In this document: piece after piece, positions 1 to 6,517 of the stretch | Position numbering within the stretch: the stretch's first letter is position 1 | How the letters are laid out: every line of letters begins with the position of its first letter | The notes under the pieces: model-generated | Databases searched by the model: none | The model's input: only the letters and a program-made list of their open reading frames with translations | What the model was told of the DNA's origin: nothing | Assembly (NCBI RefSeq): GCF_021044795.1 | Contig: NZ_JAJNOP010000041.1 | Length of the DNA: 15,905 nt | Reading direction: 5' to 3' (one strand) | Origin: Acidaminococcus hominis | Lineage (GTDB): Bacteria > Bacillota > Negativicutes > Acidaminococcales > Acidaminococcaceae | Made by a program: the position numbers and the translations under genes

Positions 1-13
1 TCGATATTCAGCA

Positions 14-1852
14 TTACCATCTATACGAAACGGCACTGTCTAGAGATTGCGACAGTGGGATGTTGCTAGACATAAAAGAAGGATGGCAGAAATCTGCCAT
101 CCCACAATAAAACGTGAAGAGCCTTAAATCCACGGCCTCCGTCACCGTCAGCAGCGTTTCGCCGGCCTTGGTGCCAGCCGGCACGTAGAAATTCAGCTTT
201 TGAAAACCCGCCACCTGCTTTACCGCGACACCCTTGGTGAAGAAGTTCAGGGTATTGCCGCTGCTGGTGCCTTCTTGATTGGCAGAGCCTAAGGCGCCGC
301 CGTACAACGCACTGCCGGCACCAAAAGTTCCGCCGAAAATATTCACCTGATTGTTCAGTGCCGACCCCGACACAGAATAGCCTCCATAAAGGTCCCCCTG
401 CAGCGTGCCGCCGGAGATTACTACCGTGTTGTCCAGCGCGTCCCCGCTGGCTGCCAGACCCCCGTAAATAGCTGCGGCCACCGTGCCGCCCTGGACCACC
501 ACGACCACCACCTGGTTGCCCGTAACCTTGCCGGACCCACAGGACCAGCCGCCGGCCAGGGTTTTGCCGCCTGCGGCCCCTACCACTGCACTGCCGGTGA
601 CCAGCACCTTGTTGTCGGTAACTGCCTCCGAGGAGTCCTCTCCAACAAAGCCCCCTGCCCCATGTCCCCAAAGCAGGGCATTGTCCTGGAGCTGCAGCAC
701 ATTACCCTCAGCTGCGCCGCTCAGGGTATAGCCGCCATAGCCGCCGGCATCGGGATTCACCACCCCGAAGGGCTCGAGCCCAGCTGCGTTTCCCAGCACC
801 GCCGTACCCCCCAGCGTCAGGGTATTGCCCACTACAGCCCCTTGCAGGCTGTAAGCACCGTAGGCACTGCTTTTTACAATTCCGCCCCCAAGGTTTACCA
901 GATTGCCCTGGGCCGTCCCCGTTCCCGCAAGTAGTGCGCCATACGCACTGCCTTCCACCGTGCCGCCGGTCATCTGCACCTGGTTGTTCCGGGCCCAACC
1001 GTCCCCGGCATTGACCCAGGCCCCGTACACACCGTTGTCCACGGCCACTGCTTGCTGGAGCTCCACCACGTTTTCCTCCGCCTGGCCTGCCCCAGCATAA
1101 CCGCCGTACACACCGCCTTCTACTGTGCCGCCGCTAAGCACTGCCCGGTTCTGGGAAACCCTGCCGCTGCCAAAGGACAGGCCCCCTTGGAGGTCGGTAG
1201 CCACCGTTCCCCCGGTCATCAGGACCTGGTTACCCGTAACTGCGCCGCTGCTTTCCTCCCCATTGACCTGACCCCCGGAAACAGAATTGTACACATAGCT
1301 GCCAGCCTCCAGCGTCACCTGATTATCCAGCGCCGCTCCGCTGTAACTGACGCCCCCGTACACATTGCCTTCCTCTTCGTACTCCTCCCCTACCACGGCA
1401 CTGCCGCTGAGAAATACCTGATTGCCCTGGGCCGTTCCGGCAGCCGTATACCCACCGTATAAATCTCCCTTCACCAGCCCGCCGTTCATACGCACCGCAT
1501 TCCCTGCGGCCGTTCCCGTGCCGCGGCTTACGTGCCCCCCGTAGACTTCTACAGCCGCTACACTGCCGGGAGCAATTTCCAGGGTATTTTGCTGGGCAGA
1601 GCCCGAGAGAGAAAAGCCCCCGTAGGCAATCCCCAGCACCTCCGCCGTTTCAGAAAGGGTCAGCGTGTTACCCAGCGCACTGGCCCCAGCCTCCACCGCT
1701 TGTCCCCCATAGGCCGCTCTGGGAAGCGTACCCTCAACAAGTACCCTTTTCCCGATAATATCTGCCGCCCCACACACAGGCATAGCCACAGCCCCCGTAC
1801 CCAATACTGCCGCTAATACCGCAAAAGCCTTAACCTTATCCCGTTTTCCCAT
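14..1852 (-). CDS. Truncated autotransporter-like surface passenger with YGG repeats
   Basis: This 612-residue protein starts with a lysine-rich n-region and a hydrophobic stretch (LAAVLGTGAVAM) ending near residue 30, a Sec signal peptide. The rest is about twenty degenerate repeats of roughly 26 residues with the pattern N-x-V-x-x-x-GG-x-V followed by YGG, as in beta-helical passengers of Negativicutes autotransporters. The ATG at 1852 is chosen because the promoter -10 box at 1920-1925 would put the transcription start downstream of the earlier in-frame ATGs. In related proteins, from memory, the segment LNFYVPAGTKAGETLLTVTE is followed by more passenger and a C-terminal beta-barrel. Here the match ends at AVDL, and an unrelated tail of about 35 residues reads through a hairpin terminator to the stop. 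No barrel is present, so the product probably cannot anchor in the outer membrane. It may be a decayed gene, or a cassette that recombines with intact copies elsewhere. Confidence 0.7.
   Translation of the reverse strand: MGKRDKVKAFAVLAAVLGTGAVAMPVCGAADIIGKRVLVEGTLPRAAYGGQAVEAGASALGNTLTLSETAEVLGIAYGGFSLSGSAQQNTLEIAPGSVAAVEVYGGHVSRGTGTAAGNAVRMNGGLVKGDLYGGYTAAGTAQGNQVFLSGSAVVGEEYEEEGNVYGGVSYSGAALDNQVTLEAGSYVYNSVSGGQVNGEESSGAVTGNQVLMTGGTVATDLQGGLSFGSGRVSQNRAVLSGGTVEGGVYGGYAGAGQAEENVVELQQAVAVDNGVYGAWVNAGDGWARNNQVQMTGGTVEGSAYGALLAGTGTAQGNLVNLGGGIVKSSAYGAYSLQGAVVGNTLTLGGTAVLGNAAGLEPFGVVNPDAGGYGGYTLSGAAEGNVLQLQDNALLWGHGAGGFVGEDSSEAVTDNKVLVTGSAVVGAAGGKTLAGGWSCGSGKVTGNQVVVVVVQGGTVAAAIYGGLAASGDALDNTVVISGGTLQGDLYGGYSVSGSALNNQVNIFGGTFGAGSALYGGALGSANQEGTSSGNTLNFFTKGVAVKQVAGFQKLNFYVPAGTKAGETLLTVTEAVDLRLFTFYCGMADFCHPSFMSSNIPLSQSLDSAVSYRW
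71..102 (-). terminator. Intrinsic terminator within the 3' end of the passenger reading frame
   Basis: A perfect 10-bp stem (GGATGGCAGA / TCTGCCATCC) with a 2-nt loop is followed on the minus strand by TTCTTTTAT. It lies upstream of the stop codon at 14-16, so the reading frame passes through it. This suggests that the tail of the protein is not the ancestral one. Confidence 0.6.
494..511. repeat. 9-bp tandem duplication inside the passenger gene
   Basis: GACCACCAC occurs twice in a row, giving a run of six valines where sibling repeats have three residues between N-x-V and GG. An in-frame 9-bp duplication, probably by slippage, explains the extra three residues. Confidence 0.75.
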
Positions 1853-1919
1853 CCTGCATCCCCACTTTCTTTTCTGCAAATCACTGGCCACATTGCCAGA
1901 CGCATAAAATACCATTTTT

Positions 1920-1948
1920 AGCATAACAGCAAGACCACGTCTTGACAA
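1920..1948 (-). promoter_or_regulatory. Sigma70-type promoter of the passenger gene
   Basis: The minus strand carries TTGTCA (1943-1948), a 17-nt spacer and TATGCT (1920-1925). It lies 67 nt upstream of the chosen start at 1852 and supports that start over the upstream in-frame ATGs. Confidence 0.55.
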
Positions 1949-1949
1949 T

Positions 1950-1963
1950 TATACGAACGTATA
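1950..1963. promoter_or_regulatory. Palindrome abutting the passenger promoter
   Basis: TATACG-AA-CGTATA is a perfect 6-bp inverted repeat placed just upstream of the -35 box. The position fits a regulator binding site. No cognate regulator can be assigned from the sequence; the neighbouring Rrf2 protein is one candidate. Confidence 0.4.
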
Positions 1964-1979
1964 CAAATTGCACCCCCAC

Positions 1980-2029
1980 AAAAAAACTCCGCCGTCCAGG
2001 CCTCCTTATGGCCCAAACGGCAGAGTTTT
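1980..2029 (-). terminator. Terminator downstream of the Rrf2 gene
   Basis: The 13-nt arms at 1983-1995 and 2017-2029 pair at 12 of 13 positions, and an inner GGCC/GGCC stem lengthens the hairpin. On the minus strand it is followed by a run of T. It lies about 30 nt beyond the Rrf2 stop, between that gene and the passenger promoter. The flanking A and T runs could make it work in both directions. Confidence 0.8.
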
Positions 2030-2060
2030 CTTTTTCCCTTTTCTTTTTCCCATTTCTTTT

Positions 2061-2501
2061 CTACTTTTCCATACCCAAATCCTTTAGTACCTTCCGGTAC
2101 ACTTCCCCCACCTTGTGCCGGGCCAGATCCGCCTCAAAATCCGCCTGGATCTGGTGCAGGATATTGTCCAGGCTGTCATGAATGTTATGCCCTACCGGAC
2201 ACTGGGGATTGGGATTTTCGTGGAAGCGGAACAGGTCCTCGTGGCTGCTGGTTTCCACGGCTTTGTACACGTCCAGGAATGTAATTTCGTTCAAGGGCTT
2301 TAACAGGTGGATGCCCCCCGGCCCCCGCTTGATTTCGATGAGCCCGGCGTCCTTCAGCTGGAGCATGATGTTCCGGATAATTACCGGATTGCTGCCTACG
2401 CTGCCCGCCAGGAATTCGCTGGTCACCTTATAATCCTTGGAAAAATATTCCACCGCCGTCAGCACGTGGATGGCAATGGTAAATTTGGTAGATATCTGCA
2501 T
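2061..2501 (-). CDS. Rrf2-family transcriptional regulator
   Basis: This 146-residue protein has the usual Rrf2 length and opening (MQISTKFTIAIHVL). A winged helix-turn-helix spans about residues 25-66, with the recognition segment near NPVIIRNIMLQLKDAGLI and the wing at RGPGGIHL. Typical Rrf2 Fe-S sensors have three clustered cysteines. Here only Cys101 (NPQCPVGH) is visible, as in the YwnA/HypR-like subgroup, which senses by thiol chemistry or other means. The regulated genes are unknown. It has its own promoter and a terminator on its 3' side, so it is probably monocistronic, and the dyad over its promoter suggests self-regulation. GAGG lies 7-10 nt before the ATG. Confidence 0.88.
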   Translation of the reverse strand: MQISTKFTIAIHVLTAVEYFSKDYKVTSEFLAGSVGSNPVIIRNIMLQLKDAGLIEIKRGPGGIHLLKPLNEITFLDVYKAVETSSHEDLFRFHENPNPQCPVGHNIHDSLDNILHQIQADFEADLARHKVGEVYRKVLKDLGMEK

Positions 2502-2551
2502 AATTGTACCTCGACTTTGTTCTCTAACCTTATCGTAACCTCTTTCCTTAC

Positions 2552-2580
2552 ATTATACAAAAGTACCGGAATTTCGGCAA
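2552..2580 (-). promoter_or_regulatory. Promoter of the Rrf2 gene
   Basis: The minus strand reads TTGCCG (2575-2580), a 17-nt spacer and a perfect TATAAT (2552-2557), 51 nt upstream of the ATG. The -35 box and spacer lie inside a long inverted repeat. Confidence 0.65.
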
Positions 2581-2604
2581 ATTTTTTCCGAAGTTCCGGC
2601 ACTT
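2561..2604 (-). terminator. Long inverted repeat: terminator of the fluoride operon and possible Rrf2 operator
   Basis: Arms of 17 nt (2561-2577 and 2588-2604) pair with two mismatches around a 10-nt A/T-rich loop. The core is CCGGAAYTTCGG. On the minus strand it follows the DUF190 stop by 14 nt and is followed by TTTTG, so it can end the crcB operon transcript. It also covers the -35 box and most of the spacer of the Rrf2 promoter, as an autoregulatory operator would. The two roles are not exclusive. Confidence 0.6.
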
Positions 2605-2618
2605 ACACATTTTCTGCT

Positions 2619-2963
2619 TTACAAAGTGTCCCGCTTCTTCCCATAGTGGAGCACAGTGACCTCCGTCACCAGCATCAGCCCCTCCGTGACCATTTCCTGA
2701 AGCACAGGAATCACTTCCTGGATCTTCTCTTTGCGGTCCACCGCTTCCAGGACAATGGGCAGGTCGTCGCTGAGGGTCAGCAGCCGTTCCGTATGGATGG
2801 CCTTCCCCTCCCCATAGCCGGCAATGCCCCGGGTAACCGTCACCCCGGCCACCCCCAGCTCCTTTAGCTTCCGCAAAAGGGCCGTATGCAGGCTGTGGCC
2901 TTCCCAGCGGGCATCGTCCCCTACGTAGATTTTCAGCATTTCACAAGCTTCGCCTGTTTGCAT
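2619..2963 (-). CDS. DUF190 (PII-like) protein of the fluoride operon
   Basis: This 114-residue protein matches DUF190: the strand LKIYVGDDARWEGHSLHTALLRKLKELG, then GVTVTRGIAGYG, and DLPIVLEAVDRKEKI. The family has a PII-like ferredoxin fold and is often encoded next to crcB. Its biochemical role is not established, and a regulatory or ligand-sensing part in fluoride handling is an inference from synteny. The start at 2963 is preferred over Met9 because GGAGGAG lies just upstream, while nothing similar precedes Met9. It is the last gene of the operon, 14 nt after the crcB stop. Confidence 0.85.
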   Translation of the reverse strand: MQTGEACEMLKIYVGDDARWEGHSLHTALLRKLKELGVAGVTVTRGIAGYGEGKAIHTERLLTLSDDLPIVLEAVDRKEKIQEVIPVLQEMVTEGLMLVTEVTVLHYGKKRDTL

Positions 2964-2977
2964 AGTTACTCCTCCTT

Positions 2978-3328
2978 CTAGCTCCCCAGGGCATAGCCGG
3001 CACAGTAGCCCACCAGCCCCAGCACCACCGTACCCCCCAGGTACAGCACCGCATTCCGGGAATCCCGGTTTTGCAGCAGTCCAAAGCCCTCGTACATAAA
3101 CGTGGAAAAAGTGGTAAACGCCCCGCAGAAGCCCTCACCCAAGAGCAGGTACGCCGTTTTTGGCGCCTCCAAACTGGACAGCAGCCCCAGGAGCAGTGCC
3201 CCCACCAGATTGATGCAAAACGTCCCCAGGGGAAAATCCGTGTCCGCCCGCTGAGAAATGGAGCGCCCAGCCTGGAACCGGCACAGTCCCCCCAGCACGC
3301 CGCCTATTCCTACCCATAAATAGTCCAT
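2978..3328 (-). CDS. crcB: Fluoride channel subunit CrcB/Fluc (second copy in operon)
   Basis: This 116-residue protein with four predicted membrane helices exports fluoride passively through the dual-topology Fluc pore. Visible family signatures are GGVLGGLCR (Arg17), the GTFCINLVGALLLG helix with conserved Asn40, and GFCGAFTTFST (about 67-76) followed by Glu80. The FTTFST segment carries the pore phenylalanines. AAGGAGG lies 6 nt before the ATG at 3328 and overlaps the stop codon of the upstream crcB; longer in-frame starts lack a ribosome site. Paired diverged crcB genes usually give a heterodimer with fixed opposite orientations, so both copies are probably needed. Confidence 0.93.
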   Translation of the reverse strand: MDYLWVGIGGVLGGLCRFQAGRSISQRADTDFPLGTFCINLVGALLLGLLSSLEAPKTAYLLLGEGFCGAFTTFSTFMYEGFGLLQNRDSRNAVLYLGGTVVLGLVGYCAGYALGS

Positions 3329-3338
3329 CGCTTCCTCC

Positions 3339-3734
3339 TTAGTCCCGCTGCCGCAGGAGCCCCAGCCCCCGGGCCAGCACCACGCCGGCAAAAGCCGCCA
3401 GAAGCCCCAGGGAAATACTCAGCCCTACATAGGACAGCGCCAGATTTTCCTGCCCGGCCCGCCACAGGTTCACCGTTTCCTTGCACAAGGTGGAAAAGGT
3501 GGTAAACGCCCCCAAGAGGCCCGTAGTCAGCCCCAGCCGCAGATCCCCGTCAAACTCCCAGACCTCGTAGGCCACCGTGGAAATCAGGGCAATGAGAAAA
3601 GCCCCCAGTACGTTGATGCCCAGGGTGTGCAGGGGAATCACCTCCGGCAGCTGGCCAAGGGAAAGCCCCTTCACCCAGTACCGCAGCAGGGCCCCCAGAA
3701 ACCCGCCGCACCCGACAAATAGATATTTGCGCAT
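3339..3734 (-). CDS. crcB: Fluoride channel subunit CrcB/Fluc (first copy in operon)
   Basis: This 131-residue Fluc subunit is the first gene after the fluoride riboswitch. Signatures are GGFLGALLR (Arg18), HTLGINVLGAFLIAL with conserved Asn41, and GLLGAFTTFST (about 72-82) followed by Glu86. Four hydrophobic segments fit the family. AAGGAGG lies 6 nt before the ATG at 3734. It is clearly diverged from its neighbour, as expected for two halves of a heterodimeric channel. The gap to the next gene is 10 nt, so the two are cotranscribed and probably translationally coupled. Confidence 0.93.
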   Translation of the reverse strand: MRKYLFVGCGGFLGALLRYWVKGLSLGQLPEVIPLHTLGINVLGAFLIALISTVAYEVWEFDGDLRLGLTTGLLGAFTTFSTLCKETVNLWRAGQENLALSYVGLSISLGLLAAFAGVVLARGLGLLRQRD

Positions 3735-3771
3735 GAAAGCCTCCTTCAGTTTCGTTTCTTGCCCGCCTTAG

Positions 3772-3818
3772 AAAAAAATAAGCCGACGTCCCCTCTGCCT
3801 GTGCAGAAGTCGTCAGCT
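3772..3818 (-). terminator. Terminator of the fluoride riboswitch expression platform
   Basis: On the minus strand AGCTGACG (3811-3818) pairs with CGTCGGCT (3781-3788). An inner 7-bp stem (CTTCTGC / GCAGAGG) closes an ACAG loop, and TTATTTTTTT follows. The 5' arm is also the 3' part of the aptamer, so the two structures exclude each other. Ligand-bound aptamer should let transcription continue: an ON switch. Confidence 0.85.
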
Positions 3819-3861
3819 TTACGCGGTTTCGGCAATTGCCGTGGGAGAACTTCATTCCCGA
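3803..3861 (-). promoter_or_regulatory. Fluoride riboswitch aptamer (crcB motif)
   Basis: The minus-strand leader of the crcB operon reads GGGAATGAAGTTCTCCC, then AAACCGC, then GCTGACGACTTCTGC. These are the three conserved blocks of the crcB RNA: the first hairpin with ATG..GTTC, the AAACCGC strand, and the GCTGAyGaCtnCTrC strand used for the pseudoknot. Position, spacing, downstream fluoride genes and the overlapping terminator all agree. Identification is by eye; a covariance-model search would confirm it. Confidence 0.85.
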
Positions 3862-3869
3862 TGTGATGT

Positions 3870-3898
3870 ATCATACCATAGAAAAGGCCGGGGGACAA
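3870..3898 (-). promoter_or_regulatory. Promoter of the fluoride operon
   Basis: The minus strand carries TTGTCC (3893-3898), a 17-nt spacer and TATGAT (3870-3875), just upstream of the aptamer. The -35 box lies within the 3' part of the terminator hairpin of the preceding hydrolase gene. Confidence 0.6.
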
Positions 3899-3919
3899 GC
3901 GCTTTCTGTTCCTCGGCCT
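3882..3919 (-). terminator. Probable terminator of the hydrolase gene
   Basis: AGGCCGAGG (3911-3919) pairs with CCCCGGCCT (3885-3893) at eight of nine positions, followed by TTTTC. It begins 8 nt after the hydrolase stop. The loop is long (17 nt) and the T run short, so termination may be partial. Confidence 0.55.
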
Positions 3920-3926
3920 ATGGCTT

Positions 3927-4880
3927 CTACTGGTTATTTTGAGGCAGCTTTTTGCTGGACACCAGACTGCTGCGCTCCGCCTCCACAAAGGGGTGGATGG
4001 CGTCCCAGGTTACCTGGAAGTTGTCCAAAAAGGCCGTATGCCAGGCCTTGGGCACTACGCACAGCCGGGAGTTGGGAAGCAGCTGGTGGGCTTCCAGTAC
4101 CGTCGCCACCGGCGCATGGTCGTCCTCGTCCCCTACGATCAGCAGCACCGGGCACTGGATGGACCCAAAGGTCTCCTTCCCTACGTGCAGCTTGCTCCAG
4201 AACTGCATATAGTTGGTGAGAAATTCCTGGTACCGCTCCGGCTCCGGCATCAGCCCCAGCTGCTGCTCCACAAAAGCCGGGTCGGTTTTCCGCAGGTCTT
4301 CCACCGTAAGTCCCGGTTTGAAGTACCCCGCTTTCAGCGTCCCCGCCCCGATGGCCACAAGCCGGTCCACCGCCTGGGGCGCCAGCACCGCCACTTCATA
4401 GGCCGTATAGGCCCCATCGCTGAACCCCAGCAGGGTGGCCGGCCGCCTAGTGACGGTGCGCATCACCGTCAGCATATCCTGGGCCTTCTGCTCATAGGTA
4501 AGCGGCGTGTGGCCTATTTCCGAGCGGCCGTGACCCCGGGTAGAAACCACAATCACCTGATGGTTGGGGCGCAGCTTATCAATCAGGCCGCCCATTTCGT
4601 AGGGCGTACCCACCCCGCCCCCATGAAAAACGAAAACTGGGGACCCGGTTTCGGGCGTCCCGTACACCTCGTAGTACAGCTTGGCGTCCCCGGCCTGGAT
4701 ATAATGGCCCTGCTTCAGATTATTGCCGTAGGGCGTACTGCTGCCCTTTACCCCCGGCTTTTGCATAAAATACCGGAGACCAGAAGGTGCCTTTTCCGCC
4801 TGCGCCGCAGAGGCCATGCCCGTCCCTGCCAAACATACCGTCAGCCCCAGCAAAAGAGCCGTTTTCCGTAAAAGTCCCAT
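3927..4880 (-). CDS. Secreted alpha/beta hydrolase
   Basis: This 317-residue protein begins with a signal peptide (LLRKTALLLGLTVCLAGTGM, cut near ASA-A at 24-27), so it acts in the periplasm. The alpha/beta-hydrolase fold follows: oxyanion segment HGGG (86-89), STRGHGRS (113-120), nucleophile elbow GFSDG with Ser154 (152-156), acid region VGDEDDH (249-255), and the catalytic histidine in AWH (His281). The triad is intact. The layout recalls prolyl-aminopeptidase-like or esterase enzymes, but no substrate can be named. The start at 4880 has AGAAGG 6 nt upstream and exposes the signal peptide; the 24 extra residues of the longest frame look non-coding. It precedes the fluoride operon but has its own terminator. 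Confidence 0.85.
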   Translation of the reverse strand: MGLLRKTALLLGLTVCLAGTGMASAAQAEKAPSGLRYFMQKPGVKGSSTPYGNNLKQGHYIQAGDAKLYYEVYGTPETGSPVFVFHGGGVGTPYEMGGLIDKLRPNHQVIVVSTRGHGRSEIGHTPLTYEQKAQDMLTVMRTVTRRPATLLGFSDGAYTAYEVAVLAPQAVDRLVAIGAGTLKAGYFKPGLTVEDLRKTDPAFVEQQLGLMPEPERYQEFLTNYMQFWSKLHVGKETFGSIQCPVLLIVGDEDDHAPVATVLEAHQLLPNSRLCVVPKAWHTAFLDNFQVTWDAIHPFVEAERSSLVSSKKLPQNNQ

Positions 4881-5161
4881 ACTAAGCCTTCTTTCAGTAT
4901 TTCTACAGTTGCTTTCCAAGATGCTCCACCTAGGCCTGAATCCCAGCCTCATTGCGCCGCTAATAGGTTCACTTCCCCCACCGCGGGAAGGTTAACAGCC
5001 CGGTCCGCCTTCTCCTGAAAGCCCTGGCCGCAGACCCCGTCCCTTCGCAGCTGGGCGGCGGAAAATTCTGATTCGCCGCCTTCAGCCACTGGAGAATGCG
5101 CAGCCAGGTTTCGCTGCCCAGCAGCTTGGTGATTTCCGGATCTTTTCTTCCGTCACGGTCC
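4881..5161. other. Intergenic stretch with an uncertain short minus-strand frame
   Basis: Between the two flanking minus-strand genes an open minus-strand frame ends at 4969 and reads DPEITKLLGSETWLRILQWL before turning Arg/Pro-rich. It has no ribosome site and no convincing start; it is open only because it overlaps the end of the upstream gene in another frame. It may be the remnant of a small gene. I do not call it as a CDS. Confidence 0.3.
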
Positions 5162-5449
5162 TCACACCGTTTCGTACAGGTGAATTTCCAGGTCCCCTTC
5201 GGAGATTTTGCCCACAGCGGCAATGGTATCCACAAAATATTGCTGCTGCATATGCAGGTCCAGCCCCGCCTTGTCCTGCCATTTTTCCAGGAAATAATAG
5301 GCATTGTCCGTGCCTTGAGGATCCGTCAGCACATCATAGCTGACATTCTTTGCTTCCTCCCGGCTTTTTTCCGCCAGCGCATGGGCCAGCTTCAAGAATT
5401 CCCCTTCCTGACCTTTTTGTACAATACATTTGGCAAATACTGCAAGCAT
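5162..5449 (-). CDS. Antibiotic-biosynthesis-monooxygenase (ABM) domain protein
   Basis: This 95-residue protein matches the ABM/YgiN-like ferredoxin fold: an N-terminal strand (MLAVFAKCIVQKGQEGEFL), a helix, YDVLTDPQGTDNAYYFLEKW (about 38-57), and the conserved His in LDLHMQQQYF. Such small cofactor-free proteins act as quinol or heme-type monooxygenases or sit in stress-response loci; the substrate here cannot be told. The ATG at 5449 is preceded by AAAGGAGG; the longer frame has no such site. It has a near-consensus promoter and a 16-bp palindrome in its leader, so it is probably inducible, and it is divergent from the radical SAM gene. Confidence 0.85.
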   Translation of the reverse strand: MLAVFAKCIVQKGQEGEFLKLAHALAEKSREEAKNVSYDVLTDPQGTDNAYYFLEKWQDKAGLDLHMQQQYFVDTIAAVGKISEGDLEIHLYETV

Positions 5450-5476
5450 ACTGCTGCCTCCTTTAATTTTATTGTC

Positions 5477-5492
5477 ATGTAATTTATTACAT
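5477..5492. promoter_or_regulatory. 16-bp palindrome in the leader of the ABM gene
   Basis: ATGTAAT-TT-ATTACAT is a perfect 7-bp inverted repeat lying between the promoter and start codon of the ABM gene. Its place downstream of the -10 box fits a repressor operator. The binding protein is unknown. Confidence 0.5.
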
Positions 5493-5507
5493 TTCTTCTC
5501 TAGGGTT

Positions 5508-5536
5508 ATGGTATTCCAAATTTTCCCTCCTGTCAA
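5508..5536 (-). promoter_or_regulatory. Promoter of the ABM gene
   Basis: The minus strand has a perfect TTGACA (5531-5536), a 17-nt spacer and TACCAT (5508-5513), upstream of the palindrome and of the start at 5449. Confidence 0.65.
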
Positions 5537-5546
5537 GACTTTTCCC

Positions 5547-5574
5547 CTGAAACCCACAGCAGCTATGCTATACT
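5547..5574 (+). promoter_or_regulatory. Promoter of the radical SAM gene
   Basis: CTGAAA (5547-5552), a 16-nt spacer and an extended -10 box TGC-TATACT (5566-5574) precede the plus-strand start at 5618. It lies back to back with the ABM promoter. Confidence 0.55.
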
Positions 5575-5617
5575 GAGAGAAATACCGTTTATTGCTTTCC
5601 AGAAAGGAGCCTCCCCC

Positions 5618-6517
5618 ATGACCCTACTTCTCCGGGAAATCCCCGTCAAAAGCATCCTCTCCAAATCCAACCTGCCCGTCTGCGAATACGCCGCCAACCC
5701 CTACGTAGGCTGCACCCACGGCTGCCTGTATTGCTACGCCTCCTTCATGAAACGTTTCACCGGCCACCCCGAGCCCTGGGGCACCTTCCTGGACGTGAAA
5801 TACTGGTCTGAGCTCAAGCACCCCGAAAAATACGCCGGCAAAGAAATCTTCCTGGGCTCCGTAACCGACCCCTACCTGCCCGAAGAAGCAAAATACGGCC
5901 GTACCCGGGCCCTGCTCACCCAGCTCCAGGGCAGCGGCGCCCGCCTTTCCATTGCCACCAAAAGCGACCTGATTCTCCGGGACCTGGACCTGATTAAAAC
6001 CTTTCCGGACGCTCGGGTCTCCTGGTCCATCAACACCCTGGACGAAACCTTCCAGAAGGCCATGGACCGGGCCCCCAGCATAGAACGCCGTCTGGCCGCT
6101 ATGGAAGCCTTCCACCGGGCCGGCATCCGCACCACCTGCTTTATCTCCCCTATTTTCCCCGGCATCACCGATGTAAAAGCCATTATAGAACGCGCCCGAG
6201 ACCACTGTCAGCTGATTTGGCTGGAAAACCTGAACCTCCGGGGAAGCTACAAAACCACCATTCTCCGCTATATCGAGAAGCAATATCCCCACCTCCTGCC
6301 CCTATACCAGGAAATCTACCAAAAAGGCGTCAAAAGCTATTGGGAAGCCCTGGACCAGGAATGCAGGGCCTACGCCGCAAAAGCCGGCCTGGACTACGTA
6401 AGAAATGACGACAGCCTCACCCGCCCCTTTGACGCCCCACCCCTTTTGGTCAACTACTTCTACCACGAACAAATCAAAAAGAACGCCCCAAAGCCCAATA
6501 AACCACCCCGCCCCTGA
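5618..6517 (+). CDS. SPL-family radical SAM protein
   Basis: This 299-residue protein has the radical SAM cluster motif CTHGCLYC, with Cys32, Cys36 and Cys39 binding the [4Fe-4S] cluster that cleaves S-adenosylmethionine. The surrounding NPYVGCTHGCLYCYA, GSVTDPYLPEE, LSIATKSDLILRDLDL and the strand WSINTLDE belong to the spore-photoproduct-lyase-like group (the Rv2578c/SplB-like family often labelled SPL family radical SAM). Lyase activity itself should not be assumed; most members of this branch have no known substrate. AAAGGAG lies 8 nt before the ATG. It is the only complete plus-strand gene in the window, with its own promoter and a strong terminator, so it stands alone. Confidence 0.88.
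   Translation: MTLLLREIPVKSILSKSNLPVCEYAANPYVGCTHGCLYCYASFMKRFTGHPEPWGTFLDVKYWSELKHPEKYAGKEIFLGSVTDPYLPEEAKYGRTRALLTQLQGSGARLSIATKSDLILRDLDLIKTFPDARVSWSINTLDETFQKAMDRAPSIERRLAAMEAFHRAGIRTTCFISPIFPGITDVKAIIERARDHCQLIWLENLNLRGSYKTTILRYIEKQYPHLLPLYQEIYQKGVKSYWEALDQECRAYAAKAGLDYVRNDDSLTRPFDAPPLLVNYFYHEQIKKNAPKPNKPPRP

Noticed and set aside
1942..1963. A plus-strand promoter starting at TTGACA
   Set aside because: No -10 box lies at 16-18 nt and no plus-strand gene follows; the minus-strand promoter over the same bases fits better.
3939..4871. A 310-codon plus-strand open frame opposite the hydrolase
   Set aside because: It is antisense to a gene with an intact catalytic triad and signal peptide; the translated product has no recognisable features.
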